A stretch of DNA of 64,000 bases from Neisseria arctica (GCF_022870905.1 NZ_CP091510.1:1426001-1490000), one strand, 5' to 3'. Positions 36,696 to 46,445 are shown, counted from the first letter of the stretch. The notes: generated from the letters alone by a model not told the origin. Numbers and translations: made by a program.

Positions 36696-37343
36696 ATGGG
36701 CATGGAAATTTCCAAAATCATTTTGGCATTCATGGTATTGATTAATCCTTTCGGAGCTTTATCAATTTTCCTAGACCTCACCCGTTACCACAGTACCCGC
36801 GAGCGGCGTAAAGTCGCCCAAATCGCCACTTTCAGCGTATTCGTTGTAATTTGCCTGTTTACGCTAAGCGGCAATATGTTACTGAAACTGCTTGGTATCA
36901 GCGTTGGTTCGTTCCAAGTAGGCGGAGGTATTTTGGTTTTTTTGATTGCCATTTCCATGATGAGCGGCAATGATAATCCGGCCAAACCCACACTCGATAC
37001 AAATTCAGAAGAACTGGCCCATGCACGACGCCAGAAGCCCGGCACCATCGCCGTCGTACCCCTGGCTATTCCGATGATGATCGGCCCCGGCGGGATTTCC
37101 AGTGTGATCATTTATACTTCTACGGCACGAGGCTATCAGGATACGCTTTCTATTTTAGCCGCCGGCCTGATTATCAGCCTGATATGCTATATAACGCTTA
37201 TGGCAGCAGCCCGCATCAGTAAATTTCTGGGCGATACGGGGCTAACTATTCTTAACCGGGTGATGGGTATGCTTTTGGCCGCCGTATCGGTAGAAATCAT
37301 CGTATCAGGCCTAAAAGCACTATTCCCTGATTTGGCTGCATAA
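36696..37343 (+). CDS. MarC family membrane protein (UPF0056)
   Basis: 215 residues with six membrane segments. It begins MGMEISKIILAFMVLINPFG; LINPFGALSIFLDLT is the family signature near residue 16, and the second half has VVPLAIPMMIGPGGISSVI. MarC proteins were once linked to multidrug resistance but that role was withdrawn; the function is unknown. AAGGAG lies 8 bases before the ATG. It is 74 bp after rodA on the same strand with no terminator between, so read-through from the elongasome operon is possible. Confidence 0.9.
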   Translation: MGMEISKIILAFMVLINPFGALSIFLDLTRYHSTRERRKVAQIATFSVFVVICLFTLSGNMLLKLLGISVGSFQVGGGILVFLIAISMMSGNDNPAKPTLDTNSEELAHARRQKPGTIAVVPLAIPMMIGPGGISSVIIYTSTARGYQDTLSILAAGLIISLICYITLMAAARISKFLGDTGLTILNRVMGMLLAAVSVEIIVSGLKALFPDLAA

Positions 37344-37362
37344 CCAAAGTAATTTTCTCTTG

Positions 37363-37389
37363 AATGCCGTCTGAAATTTTCAGACGGCA
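37363..37389. terminator. DUS inverted pair (AT-DUS) after marC
   Basis: Arms ATGCCGTCTGAA with a 3-base loop, 20 bp past the MarC stop. Confidence 0.86.
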
Positions 37390-37460
37390 TCTTTCCATAA
37401 TTCCCCTTCTTCGGAAGTGCTATAATTCCCACCTTAATTTAATACACTTGGAACACCAAT

Positions 37461-38360
37461 ATGTTTGCCCAAGCCGCAAAAGAACTTTCCACCGTGCGCG
37501 ATATCCTGCGTTTTGCCGTCAGCCGTTTCAACGAAGCCGGATTGTTTTTCGGACACGGCAGTGACAATGCCCATGACGAAGCCGCGTATCTGATATTACA
37601 CACCCTTAACCTGCCTCTTGATACGCTCGAGCCTTATTTGGATGCAAAATTGCTTGCATCTGAAAAAACCGAGGTGCTGGATTTAATCGAACGCCGCGTA
37701 ACCGAACGCCTTCCGGTCGCCTATCTGACCCATCAGGCTTGGCAAGGTGATTTTGATTTTTATGTAGATGAGCGCGTTATCATACCCCGCTCGTTTATTT
37801 ACGAATTGCTCGGCGATGCACTATCGCCTTGGATCGAATATCCCGAATTGGTACACCGCGCATTAGATTTATGCACCGGAAGCGGCTGTTTGGCCATTCA
37901 GATGGCACACCACTATCCGGCTGCCGAAATCGATGCCGTAGATTTGAGCTTGGATGCCCTCGAAGTTGCCGCTATTAATGTCGAAGAATATGGATTGAAA
38001 GAACGCATCAATCTGATTCATACCGATTTATTCGAAGGTATCGAAGAAACTTACGACTTGATCGTTTCCAATCCGCCCTATGTAGATGCCGAATCGGTCG
38101 AAGCCCTGCCTGAAGAATATTTGCATGAACCTGAACTTGCCCTTGGTAGCGGTGAAGACGGTTTGGATGCAACCCGCCAAATTATTTTGCAAGCTGCCAA
38201 ATACCTCAATCCAAAGGGTGTATTGTTGGTAGAAATCGGCCATAACCGCGAAGTATTGGAAGCAGCATACCCGGAATTACCGTTTACTTGGCTGGAAACC
38301 AGCGGCGGCGACGGTTTTGTATTCCTGCTGACCCGTGAACAATTACTCGGTGAAGAATAA
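37461..38360 (+). CDS. prmB: Ribosomal protein L3 glutamine methyltransferase PrmB
   Basis: SAM-dependent N5-glutamine methyltransferase. 299 residues. A helical N-terminal domain is followed by YLTHQAWQGDFDFYVDERVIIPRS (the PrmB/PrmC linker, seen as AWQGDFDFYVDERVIIPRS), SAM motif I LDLCTGSGCLAIQMA near residue 138, and the NPPY motif IVSNPPYVD near 205. The substitution of VDERVIIPRS for the VLIPRPETE of PrmC supports PrmB over PrmC. Single gene. Confidence 0.92.
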   Translation: MFAQAAKELSTVRDILRFAVSRFNEAGLFFGHGSDNAHDEAAYLILHTLNLPLDTLEPYLDAKLLASEKTEVLDLIERRVTERLPVAYLTHQAWQGDFDFYVDERVIIPRSFIYELLGDALSPWIEYPELVHRALDLCTGSGCLAIQMAHHYPAAEIDAVDLSLDALEVAAINVEEYGLKERINLIHTDLFEGIEETYDLIVSNPPYVDAESVEALPEEYLHEPELALGSGEDGLDATRQIILQAAKYLNPKGVLLVEIGHNREVLEAAYPELPFTWLETSGGDGFVFLLTREQLLGEE

Positions 38361-38403
38361 AACTGTTTTGATACAATTGGATTAAAAATCTCAATGTTAC
38401 CGT

Positions 38404-38440
38404 ATTAATGCCGTCTGAAAAATTTTCAGACGGCATTAAT
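38404..38440. terminator. DUS inverted pair (AT-DUS) after prmB
   Basis: Arms ATTAATGCCGTCTGAAA around a short A/T spacer, 44 bp past prmB. IS copy 2 starts 16 bp further on. Confidence 0.87.
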
Positions 38441-38455
38441 CTTTATAAAAACTTT

Positions 38456-39168
38456 GGGGCTGTATTAGATTAGCCTTAAATATCACACCAAATTCGCAAG
38501 ATTTTAAGTTGCTCTTTTGGTGTACCAAAGTTAAAACGAAATTCGCATTCTTTCAAGAATAAAGGGAAAGATTTTCGGTCAATTCCATTGTACTTTCGTA
38601 GAACGCGCTTTGCCTGATTCCAGAAGTTTTCAATACCGTTGATATGGTTTTGACGGTCGACAAAAAGCTCTGAATGATTGATTCTGTGATGCGTAAATTC
38701 ACTCACATCTAGCACATCATAGCTTTTGTAATAGTCCGTATAAACAATGCTATCAGGCATTATTTTTCGTTTAATAACAGGTAGTAAAGTATCTTGTTTG
38801 GTATTTTTAACGACAACAGTATAAACCTTGCCTTGACGTTTCAAAATACCAAATACCGCTACTTTCCCAGCCGCTCCGCGACCGCGTTTGCCTTTTCGTT
38901 GTCCACCAAAATAACTCTCATCAAGCTCGATTGAACCATCAAAGATTTCATCAGCTTGAAGCTCTAAATGATAGGCAATGACTTGGCGAATTTTACGGTA
39001 AAACAGAGCTGCTGAATTGGGGTTAATATCCAATAAATTGGCAGCAGAACGGGCGGTTACCTCAAGTACAAAAAATTCAAGCAACTTTTTTTGTAATTTT
39101 TTAGATAGTTTACAGTGTGTTATCTTCATTTTTAAAGGGTAACATAACTGCCAATCTAATACAGCCCC
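38456..39168 (-). mobile_element. IS1016-group insertion sequence (IS1595 family), copy 2, complete
   Basis: 713 bp, same orientation and nearly identical to the copy at 1730-2442; I see only two base differences, both near the start of the transposase gene. It is flanked by a perfect 8-bp duplication AAAACTTT at 38448-38455 and 39169-39176. Inserted between the prmB terminator and the alcohol dehydrogenase gene without breaking either. Confidence 0.97.
38476..39129 (-). CDS. IS1016-group transposase, copy 2
   Basis: 217 residues, identical to copy 1 except His for Tyr at residue 5 and Leu for Val at residue 12. The frame and the ELDESYFGG, YTDYYKSYD and HINGIENFWNQ catalytic blocks are intact, so it is likely functional. 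The start chosen is MKITHCKL, inside the element. Confidence 0.95.
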   Translation of the reverse strand: MKITHCKLSKKLQKKLLEFFVLEVTARSAANLLDINPNSAALFYRKIRQVIAYHLELQADEIFDGSIELDESYFGGQRKGKRGRGAAGKVAVFGILKRQGKVYTVVVKNTKQDTLLPVIKRKIMPDSIVYTDYYKSYDVLDVSEFTHHRINHSELFVDRQNHINGIENFWNQAKRVLRKYNGIDRKSFPLFLKECEFRFNFGTPKEQLKILRIWCDI

Positions 39169-39260
39169 AAAACTTTTTCTTAAATATAAAAACAGGATAC
39201 CCAAAAAGATATCCTGTTGAGCAACTAATATATATGTTTTAAAACAGCTTTATCGTACTA

Positions 39261-40301
39261 TTACTCGTTAACCAACACTACTTTCATTGCACCGTTTTCA
39301 GCCGCATGCTTAAACACTTCATAAGCCTTATCCAGCTCGCTCAGTTTAAAACGATGCGTCAGCATTTTGGTCAGATCAACAGAGCTGGTAGAAATGGCTT
39401 TTAGCAGCATTTCAGTCGTATTGGCATTCACCAAACCTGTGGTAATGGTTAGATTCTTAATCCATAAACGCTCCAGATTAAAATCAACCGATTGTCCGTA
39501 TACACCTACCACAGCGATATGCCCACCGGGTTTGACCACGTCTTGACACAAAGACCACGTCGCCGGCAAACCAACTGCCTCAATCGCACAATCCACACCG
39601 TCTTTACCCACAATTTCGGCTACCCGGGCCGCAACGTTTCCGGAAACTGGATTTATCGTGTGCGTCGCACCCAGTTCTTTCGCCAGTTTCAAACGGTTTT
39701 CATCCATATCACATACGATAATCACGGAAGGACTGTAAAACTGGGCCGTCAATAAAGCCGACATACCAACGGGACCTGCACCCGCGATAAATACCGCATC
39801 ACCCGGTTTTACATCACCATATTGCACACCGATTTCATGCGCTGTGGGCAGTACATCGCTCAACAACAAAGCCACTTCGTCATTCACACCTTCAGGCAGC
39901 GGAATCAGGCTGTTATCAGCATAAGGCGTACGCACATACTCGGCCTGCGTACCATCAATCATGTAGCCGAGAATCCAGCCGCCGTTACGGCATTGGGAAT
40001 AAAGCTGTTTTTTACAGTTGTCGCAAGTACAGCACTTGCTGACACAAGAAATAATCACTTTATCCCCAACCTTGATATTACGCACGCCCGAACCAACTTC
40101 TTCCACAATGCCCACGCCTTCATGCCCGAGAATACGGCCATCGGCAACTTCAGGATTTTTACCTTTCCAAATACCCAAATCGGTACCGCAAATCGTCGTT
40201 TTTACAATCCGTACAATCGCATCGGTTGCCTCTAAAATCTGAGGTTTCGGTTTGTCTTCCAAACGAATATCATTAGCTGCATGATAAACCATTGCTTTCA
40301 T
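39261..40301 (-). CDS. Zinc-dependent alcohol dehydrogenase (MDR family)
   Basis: 346 residues. Catalytic zinc ligands: Cys in TTICGTDLGIWKG (near residue 38), His-Glu in LGHEGVGIVEEVG (near 60) and a later ligand near residue 150. The structural zinc loop reads CVSKCCTCDNCKKQLYSQC (about 90-108), slightly unusual in its spacing. The NAD(P) site is VFIAGAGPVGMSALL near 172, and Asp after beta-2 (IIVCDMDENRLK) favours NAD. It resembles the formaldehyde-dehydrogenase-like ADH2 group; the substrate is unknown. GAAAGGAAG lies ahead of the ATG. Single gene; IS copy 2 sits about 90 bp after its stop. Confidence 0.9.
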   Translation of the reverse strand: MKAMVYHAANDIRLEDKPKPQILEATDAIVRIVKTTICGTDLGIWKGKNPEVADGRILGHEGVGIVEEVGSGVRNIKVGDKVIISCVSKCCTCDNCKKQLYSQCRNGGWILGYMIDGTQAEYVRTPYADNSLIPLPEGVNDEVALLLSDVLPTAHEIGVQYGDVKPGDAVFIAGAGPVGMSALLTAQFYSPSVIIVCDMDENRLKLAKELGATHTINPVSGNVAARVAEIVGKDGVDCAIEAVGLPATWSLCQDVVKPGGHIAVVGVYGQSVDFNLERLWIKNLTITTGLVNANTTEMLLKAISTSSVDLTKMLTHRFKLSELDKAYEVFKHAAENGAMKVVLVNE

Positions 40302-40500
40302 TGCAAACTTCCTTTCTTGATAAAAATATAACGAATAAAATCTTTATCCACATTGTAAGCATATCTCCTGAATGTGCAGCTTTTATTAAAGGAATTATTT
40401 ACCCATATCAAACAACAAAATCATTACACAGCAAGCCATGCGAAAGCATGTCTAATTCGGGTAAAATATAGAATTTAATTTTTCAACCGACAACTGCCGC

Positions 40501-41559
40501 ATGAGTCCTACCCTCGATTTTTCAACCCGCCTTATCCGCTGGCAACGCAGCCACGGTCGCAACAATCTGCCTTGGCAGGTAACTGATCCGTACCGCGTAT
40601 GGCTTTCCGAAATCATGCTGCAACAAACCCAAGTTAGCACCGTATTGGATTACTACCCCCGCTTTATCGAACGGTTTCCCAACATACAAACACTCGCCCA
40701 TGCTCCTCAAGATGAAGTATTAAGCCTGTGGCAAGGTTTGGGCTATTACAGCCGTGCCCGCAACCTACACAAAGCCGCCCAACAAGTTATACAAGACTTT
40801 GGCGGTACGTTTCCCCAAACAAGACTTGAATTACAGCAACTATGCGGGGTTGGCCGCAGTACTGCCGCTGCCATTTCCGCTTTCTCATTCCGACAGCGGG
40901 AAACCATCCTTGATGGCAATGTCAAACGCGTACTTTGCAGGGTGTTCGCATTAGACGGTGACCCCACAGACAAAAAATTCGAAAACAGCCTGTGGGCTTT
41001 AGCAGAAAGCCTGCTACCCGAAAAAGCCGATGATATGCCTGCCTATACACAAGGCCTGATGGATTTGGGCGCAACCTGCTGCAAACGCAGCACCCCCTTA
41101 TGCCACCAATGCCCGATGGCTGATATCTGCCAGGCAAAAGCACAAAACCGTACACACGAGCTACCGCGCAAAAAAAACACAACCACAGTCAAAAACCTGC
41201 CGCTTTACTGGCTGATACTCGAACAGGCAGACCGCTCTCTTTTTCTGCAAAAGCGCCCTAGCAGCGGCATTTGGGGCGGGCTTTATTGCGTGCCATGTTT
41301 TGAAGACTTGCACAGCTTATACCGATTTGCCGAACAATGCGGCATATCCGCTGATGAATTGGAAGAGCAGGCCGCCATCACCCATCGCCTTACTCACCGC
41401 CTGCTGCTGATCACTCCTTTCAAAGCCCTGACAACCGATGCAGCTTTACCTTCCGAACTTTCAGACGGCATCTGGGTAAATCCTAGCCATTTACAAAACT
41501 ATGGCATCCCTAAGCCTATGAATGATTATCTCAAACAAAAACAATACAAACTTTTTTAA
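40501..41559 (+). CDS. mutY: A/G-specific adenine glycosylase MutY
   Basis: Removes adenine mispaired with 8-oxoguanine. 352 residues. LPWQVTDPYRVWLSEIMLQQTQV near residue 24 contains the catalytic Glu (core YRVWLSEIMLQQTQV); the helix-hairpin-helix is LCGVGRSTAAAI near 115, with the catalytic Asp in ILDGNVKRVL near 138. The 4Fe-4S loop CCKRSTPLCHQCPMADIC lies near residues 190-210. A NUDIX-like C-terminal domain (LFLQKRPSSGIWGGLYCVP) recognises 8-oxoG. A DUS core near 41460 lies within the gene and encodes SDG. Confidence 0.95.
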   Translation: MSPTLDFSTRLIRWQRSHGRNNLPWQVTDPYRVWLSEIMLQQTQVSTVLDYYPRFIERFPNIQTLAHAPQDEVLSLWQGLGYYSRARNLHKAAQQVIQDFGGTFPQTRLELQQLCGVGRSTAAAISAFSFRQRETILDGNVKRVLCRVFALDGDPTDKKFENSLWALAESLLPEKADDMPAYTQGLMDLGATCCKRSTPLCHQCPMADICQAKAQNRTHELPRKKNTTTVKNLPLYWLILEQADRSLFLQKRPSSGIWGGLYCVPCFEDLHSLYRFAEQCGISADELEEQAAITHRLTHRLLLITPFKALTTDAALPSELSDGIWVNPSHLQNYGIPKPMNDYLKQKQYKLF

Positions 41560-41689
41560 GTTTCCTATCTCAAAACACCCCGTTAAACACCCCGTTTAGC
41601 TTATTCTTTTATGCTCCAAACCCTATTTTTCAAAACCAAAATATAATTGCAATTTTTATAAATCATAGTTAAAAAATAAAAAGCATATA

Positions 41690-41727
41690 AAAAGGCCGTC
41701 TGAAAATATATTTTCAGACGGCCGTTT
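41690..41727. terminator. DUS inverted pair (AG-DUS) after mutY
   Basis: Arms AAAAGGCCGTCTGAAAAT and its complement (one base inserted near the foot), 130 bp past the mutY stop. Confidence 0.83.
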
Positions 41728-41848
41728 TATATTTGCCCTATATATGAAGAAACTTATAAATAAAAAATGATACAAGGCGGCAGCAACTACCGTGTACAAA
41801 CAGCACATAAGGAAGCAGACAACGATATATTTTTCTTAATTTAACCGG

Positions 41849-42274
41849 CTACAAATCAGCAACATCTATAACGGAATAGTTCTGTTTTTTCAACTCCTGC
41901 GCAAATAAGCCGCTACCTGAAATCAATTTACCCGTAAATGTTCCATCGTATATTTGATTGACACCACATGTTGGACTGCGCGACTGCAATACCACTGCTT
42001 CCACTTGTTCTTGTGCCAAAATAGCCATCGCCTTATCTACACCAGCTTGATAAACATTATGTACATCTTTACCTGATTGCTCAGTAACCCGCGCATTAAC
42101 CATTTCAGCGCTTGGGCGTGGCGTAGGCAAACCAGCTAATTGTTCAGGACAAATAGGTAAAACTTTTTTATCCAACAAAAACAACATCACTTTATCATTT
42201 AAATTATTTTTGCCATTGTATTTACAATTTTCTCCCAACAAACATGCACTCACCACAACACATTGCTCAATCAT
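41849..42274 (-). CDS. DUF523 family protein
   Basis: 141 residues from the ATG at 42274 (MIEQCVVVSACLLGENCKYNG). The family pattern is clear: VSACLLGENCKYNG with two Cys, VLPICPEQLAGLPTPRPSAE (core CPEQLAGLPTPRPSAE) with a third Cys, and VLQSRSPTCGVNQIYDGTF with a fourth, which may bind a metal or Fe-S centre (inference). Function is unknown; in other bacteria the domain is fused to or neighbours DUF1722. A longer frame starts 81 bases upstream but has no similarity to the family there. The ribosome binding site is weak (GGGG). Confidence 0.87.
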   Translation of the reverse strand: MIEQCVVVSACLLGENCKYNGKNNLNDKVMLFLLDKKVLPICPEQLAGLPTPRPSAEMVNARVTEQSGKDVHNVYQAGVDKAMAILAQEQVEAVVLQSRSPTCGVNQIYDGTFTGKLISGSGLFAQELKKQNYSVIDVADL

Positions 42275-42418
42275 GTTGACCCCACATTTCAACCTTTCAG
42301 GCAACCTGAAAATCTTACTCTTGATCTTTATTCTCTTTTGGCGTAGGTGCCTCAAGCCGTTCTTTCCAAAAGTATTCTTTTTCGGTTACTTGTTTATGAA
42401 AACCTCTCCAATACCAGA

Positions 42419-44422
42419 CTACTCAGTTGTCACGATACGGTTAATCTGCCAATTCAAGAAAGGGGTATAAGATCGGGCTTTGTTAATTTGCGCCATACTC
42501 TCCGCCCCGGGCTGTACAGCTTGCGTATCGGCAGATAAAGCTCCTTGCCCATTCCACAAACGGAATTCCTGACTACCCTGATGATAGAAACCTTCGTTAG
42601 TAAGAATAACTTCCGTATTGTAACCATAACCGCACCACGGAGAAGCAGGTTCTTTAGCTGTTAAGTTGCAGCCGGTTTGATAATAATGTGCTTGAGAGAG
42701 GCTCAACTCATAAAGCGTAGGCAATATATCTTTGTGCGATCCTGCACGCTCTGGGTGGTAAACCGCCTCATTTCTGTAAGCCTGAGGTACATACAGATAG
42801 AACGGCACCGCATGCCCCAAAGCGGCTTCCGCAGCTTCTGGATAACCGACGGCACGCATATTATGATCACCCGTGGCAGCAACAATCGTATCGGGCGCTT
42901 CTTTTTTCACTGAGGAAACAAACCGCCCCAATTGATCGTTGCTATAGCGGAACGTATTCAATATTTCATTTAATTCACCGCTTTTTTCCAGCCCTGCCAA
43001 ACGTTTGCGCTCGGTTTCATCCAACGTGAAATTCATTCTCGGCTGCCCCTCCGGCAAAAGATAAGGCGGATGGTTGGTAACGGAAAGCATCATAATAAAT
43101 ACCGGTTTGCCTGTTACCTGAGCCTGCTTGAGTTCGTCTGCAGCATAACGGAACATAAATTCATCCGGTACGCCCCAAGTGTCCGACTTGGCTTCAGGGT
43201 ATCTTTTTTTCAAAGTATTTTCGTCTACAAATTCCGTTACGCCCAAATGGCGCAAAAACTGATCGAAATCACGCCACCCTCCGTTACCCGCCGTGATATA
43301 TACGACTTTATAACCCGCATCCAAGTATGGTTTAAACATATTAGTCGGGAAGTTTTTGTTTTTGGCAGTTGATTGGCTCAAATCCAATCTCGGGCTTCGC
43401 ACAAAAAAACGGTGCAAACTGTCGCTGGTGCCGTCCCCCTCCGAAACGAATTTCAAATAAACCCAATCCTCTTTCCAATGCGGCCTGAGCGAACCCAATA
43501 AATCACGGTTTTCTTTATCAAAACCAAGCAGATGCGTTCCCATGCTTTCCATAACCGCAAATACGACATTCGGTTTATGCCGTTCAACTGCGGGATTTTT
43601 AGACGTGATGCTGTCAAACTGCTTCAAATCGGCGGAAGCCGGCCGGTTGAGTAGCCGGCTGATAATTTCTATGCCTTCTTCATCCGACACTGCCTCAAAA
43701 TGGCTGCTGTTGCGATATTCTTTAACCGCCCAATCCAAAGATACCAAAGCATTAGGTACTAATTTATTGATTTCAGGAGTCGCAGAAACCTGTGCGGCTG
43801 ATTTGCGCAAAGGAAATTTCCCTAGTGATCCCCGCGAACCCGCTGCCAATAAGAGAATTGGCAATAAAATCAAAACCAACCATCCTGCTTTACCCAAAGG
43901 AATATCGTCATTCTTGACAAAGCGGATGCGCGTTATCAGTTTACCAAACAAATATCCTGCTGCTACTACGGCCAAACCACCCGAAATCACCGGATAATCC
44001 GACCATATCGTATGCAATACCGCTTTTGTATCTTCATCAAACAATCCGAAAACAAACACATCAAACTGATTGCCATACACGCCAAAATAAAACCAATTTC
44101 CAGCTACAAACCCGCACACCAAGGCGAATAAAATGGCGAGCAAAACCGGTTGCACTTTAGAATAAAGCTGCAAAGTCTTGGTATGTATCAAACTGAACAA
44201 ACCAAGTAGAAAAGGCAATATAGTTAAAATAGAAGCGATTTTGATATCAAACAAACCGCCCTTTAAAAATAATGCCGGCAAATCACCGCTATATTGTTTT
44301 CTGATGCCATCTGAAACAAACCACCATAAAAAAGCAGCTCGTTCAAGCATAAACAAAGCAAAAGCCGCACACCAAAAAATCAAGCAGTTTTTAAGAATAT
44401 TTTTATAATAAAGCCAACGCAT
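42419..44422 (-). CDS. LTA-synthase-like membrane sulfatase-fold transferase
   Basis: 667 residues from the ATG giving MRWLYYKN; a TTG 69 bases upstream is in frame but lacks a site. Five membrane segments occupy about the first 240 residues, followed by a periplasmic alkaline-phosphatase-fold domain. NVVFAVMESMGTHLL carries a metal-site Glu, GDGTSDSLHRFF matches the GKTSD motif that holds the nucleophilic Thr of LtaS, and ATGDHNMR and AVPFYLYVP follow. Gram-negative members transfer phosphoglycerol or phosphoethanolamine to envelope glycans (OpgB-like) or lipids; the acceptor here is unknown. Single gene, divergent from narH. Confidence 0.87.
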   Translation of the reverse strand: MRWLYYKNILKNCLIFWCAAFALFMLERAAFLWWFVSDGIRKQYSGDLPALFLKGGLFDIKIASILTILPFLLGLFSLIHTKTLQLYSKVQPVLLAILFALVCGFVAGNWFYFGVYGNQFDVFVFGLFDEDTKAVLHTIWSDYPVISGGLAVVAAGYLFGKLITRIRFVKNDDIPLGKAGWLVLILLPILLLAAGSRGSLGKFPLRKSAAQVSATPEINKLVPNALVSLDWAVKEYRNSSHFEAVSDEEGIEIISRLLNRPASADLKQFDSITSKNPAVERHKPNVVFAVMESMGTHLLGFDKENRDLLGSLRPHWKEDWVYLKFVSEGDGTSDSLHRFFVRSPRLDLSQSTAKNKNFPTNMFKPYLDAGYKVVYITAGNGGWRDFDQFLRHLGVTEFVDENTLKKRYPEAKSDTWGVPDEFMFRYAADELKQAQVTGKPVFIMMLSVTNHPPYLLPEGQPRMNFTLDETERKRLAGLEKSGELNEILNTFRYSNDQLGRFVSSVKKEAPDTIVAATGDHNMRAVGYPEAAEAALGHAVPFYLYVPQAYRNEAVYHPERAGSHKDILPTLYELSLSQAHYYQTGCNLTAKEPASPWCGYGYNTEVILTNEGFYHQGSQEFRLWNGQGALSADTQAVQPGAESMAQINKARSYTPFLNWQINRIVTTE

Positions 44423-44885
44423 CAAACGAAATCCCCCAACCGCATTAATATTTAAACGCCAAAGTTTAATACCTGCGAAAAGTGAAATCAAATAAATACT
44501 TTTTAGGCCGAATTAAATAGGCCGTCTGAAAAATATTATTTAAAAATAAAATTTTATTTTTTTAAGCAACTAAACAATCTACCATCGGCATGGTCCAGAA
44601 GCCGAATATAAGGGTGCTATTGGCCAGGCCGCCCTTTTTGTCTCGGCAGTTTTATTCCTCACCCTATCGTATAACGCTCCCCTCCTCCTAAAGAATTATT
44701 TTTTACTAAGCTATTCGCCTACGCCTCCCCCTCACTTTGCCCTTAGCCGCTGCGCTTTTGACGCATATGTTTATCGCACCCGCTCCTTTAATATCCTAGC
44801 CATAAAAATCCATTTCTCCTTTCAAACGTTTTTTATACCAAACAAATAAAATCCGTTTGAGAACAAAATACATAAGGAACGCACC
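44423..44885. other. Region of 463 bp where narG would be expected
   Basis: Lies between the divergent sulfatase-fold gene and narH. It holds one AG-DUS (44519-44530). A frame on the plus strand stays open from about 44577 to 44849 and reads HGPEAEYKGAIGQAALF then a hydrophobic stretch and a Pro-rich tail; I cannot match it to the end of NarG, NarK or anything else, and codon use looks random. No FNR-type TTGAT-N4-ATCAA box is visible. Confidence 0.6.
44519..44530 (+). repeat. Single AG-DUS
   Basis: AGGCCGTCTGAA unpaired in the sulfatase-narH gap. Confidence 0.85.
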
Positions 44886-46445
44886 ATGAAAATCAGAGCA
44901 CAAGTCGGCATGGTTCTGAACCTCGACAAATGTATCGGCTGCCATACTTGCTCAGTTACCTGCAAAAACGTATGGACATCGCGCGACGGTGTCGAATACG
45001 CGTGGTTCAACAACGTCGAAACCAAACCCGGCATCGGTTTCCCGAAAAACTGGGAAGACCAAGAAAAATGGAACGGCGGCTGGGTGCGCAAGCCCGACGG
45101 CAAACTGGTACCCAAACAAGGCGGAAAACTGAAAATTCTCGCCAACATCTTTGCCAACCCCAACATGCCGCAGATAGACGACTACTACGAGCCGTTTACC
45201 TTTGATTACGAACATCTGCAAAACGCACCGGAAATGACTACACCGCCTACCGCCCGCCCGGTATCGGTGCTAACCGGTAAAAAGATGGACAAAATCGAAT
45301 GGGGCCCGAACTGGGAAGATGATTTGGCGGGCGAATTTGAAAAACGCGGTCGCGACGTATTGTTCGAAGGCATACAAAAAGAAATGCATGCCGCGTTCGA
45401 ACAAACCTTCATGATGTACCTTCCGCGCCTGTGCGAGCACTGTCTCAACCCTACCTGTATCGCCTCTTGCCCTTCAGGCAGCATCTACAAACGCGAAGAC
45501 GACGGTATCGTACTCATCGACCAAGACAAATGCCGCGGCTGGCGAATGTGCGTATCCGGCTGCCCGTATAAAAAAATCTACTACAACTGGACTTCAGGCA
45601 AAGCCGAAAAATGTACTTTCTGTTATCCGCGTATCGAAAGCGGCCAGCCGACCGTGTGTTCAGAAACCTGCGTAGGCCGTATCCGCTATCTGGGCGTCCT
45701 GCTGTATGACGCCGATAAAATCGAGCAAGCCGCTTCCGTAGAAAATCCTCAAGACCTATACGAACAGCAACTGGGCGTGTTCCTAAACCCGCATGATCCG
45801 GAAGTACAACGCGAGGCTCTAAAACAAGGTATCAGCCAAAGCTGGCTGGATGCCGCTAAAAAATCACCCGTATACAAAATGGCGATGGAATGGAAAGTCG
45901 CCTTCCCGCTGCACCCTGAATACCGCACACTCCCCATGGTTTGGTACATCCCGCCACTCTCACCCATTCAATCTGCTATTGAAAACGGTTTGGTCGGTGA
46001 AAACGGCATCATTCCGAGCGTGGACGAAATGCGCATTCCCTTGCGCTATCTCGCCAACCTGCTGACCGCCGGCAAAGTAGAGCCGATTAAAGAAGCATTA
46101 GAACGCATGATCGCCATGCGCCGTTACAAACGCGGCCAAACCGTTCACGGTGAAACCTTGGAAGAAACCTTGTCGGGTACAGGACTTACGCCCGCAATGG
46201 TAGAGGATATGTATCAGATTATGGCGATTGCCAATTACGAAGACCGCTTTGTCGTACCTTCTTCCCACAAAGAATTGGTTGAAAACAGTTTTGACGACAA
46301 AGCCAGCTGCGGCTTTACCTTCGGCAACGGCTGCTCGGGCGGCTCCACTGACGAAAGCCTGTTCGGCAAACGAAAAGGTACGCCGATAGTATTCCACGAC
46401 CGCCGAGAGTTTCTCAAAAACAACCGCGATAAAGGAGTACGCTGA
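44886..46445 (+). CDS. narH: Nitrate reductase beta subunit
   Basis: Electron-transfer Fe-S subunit of the membrane-bound respiratory nitrate reductase NarGHI. 519 residues, full length. All four cluster motifs are present: CIGCHTCSVTCK near residue 16, CEHCLNPTCIASCPSG near 184, CRGWRMCVSGCPYKK near 217 (with the Trp that marks the 3Fe-4S site) and CTFCYPRIESG with CSETC near 244-268. AAGGAA lies 6 bases before the ATG. The start overlaps nothing upstream, and narG, which normally precedes it, is absent. Codon use is more GC-rich than in flanking genes. Confidence 0.96.
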   Translation: MKIRAQVGMVLNLDKCIGCHTCSVTCKNVWTSRDGVEYAWFNNVETKPGIGFPKNWEDQEKWNGGWVRKPDGKLVPKQGGKLKILANIFANPNMPQIDDYYEPFTFDYEHLQNAPEMTTPPTARPVSVLTGKKMDKIEWGPNWEDDLAGEFEKRGRDVLFEGIQKEMHAAFEQTFMMYLPRLCEHCLNPTCIASCPSGSIYKREDDGIVLIDQDKCRGWRMCVSGCPYKKIYYNWTSGKAEKCTFCYPRIESGQPTVCSETCVGRIRYLGVLLYDADKIEQAASVENPQDLYEQQLGVFLNPHDPEVQREALKQGISQSWLDAAKKSPVYKMAMEWKVAFPLHPEYRTLPMVWYIPPLSPIQSAIENGLVGENGIIPSVDEMRIPLRYLANLLTAGKVEPIKEALERMIAMRRYKRGQTVHGETLEETLSGTGLTPAMVEDMYQIMAIANYEDRFVVPSSHKELVENSFDDKASCGFTFGNGCSGGSTDESLFGKRKGTPIVFHDRREFLKNNRDKGVR

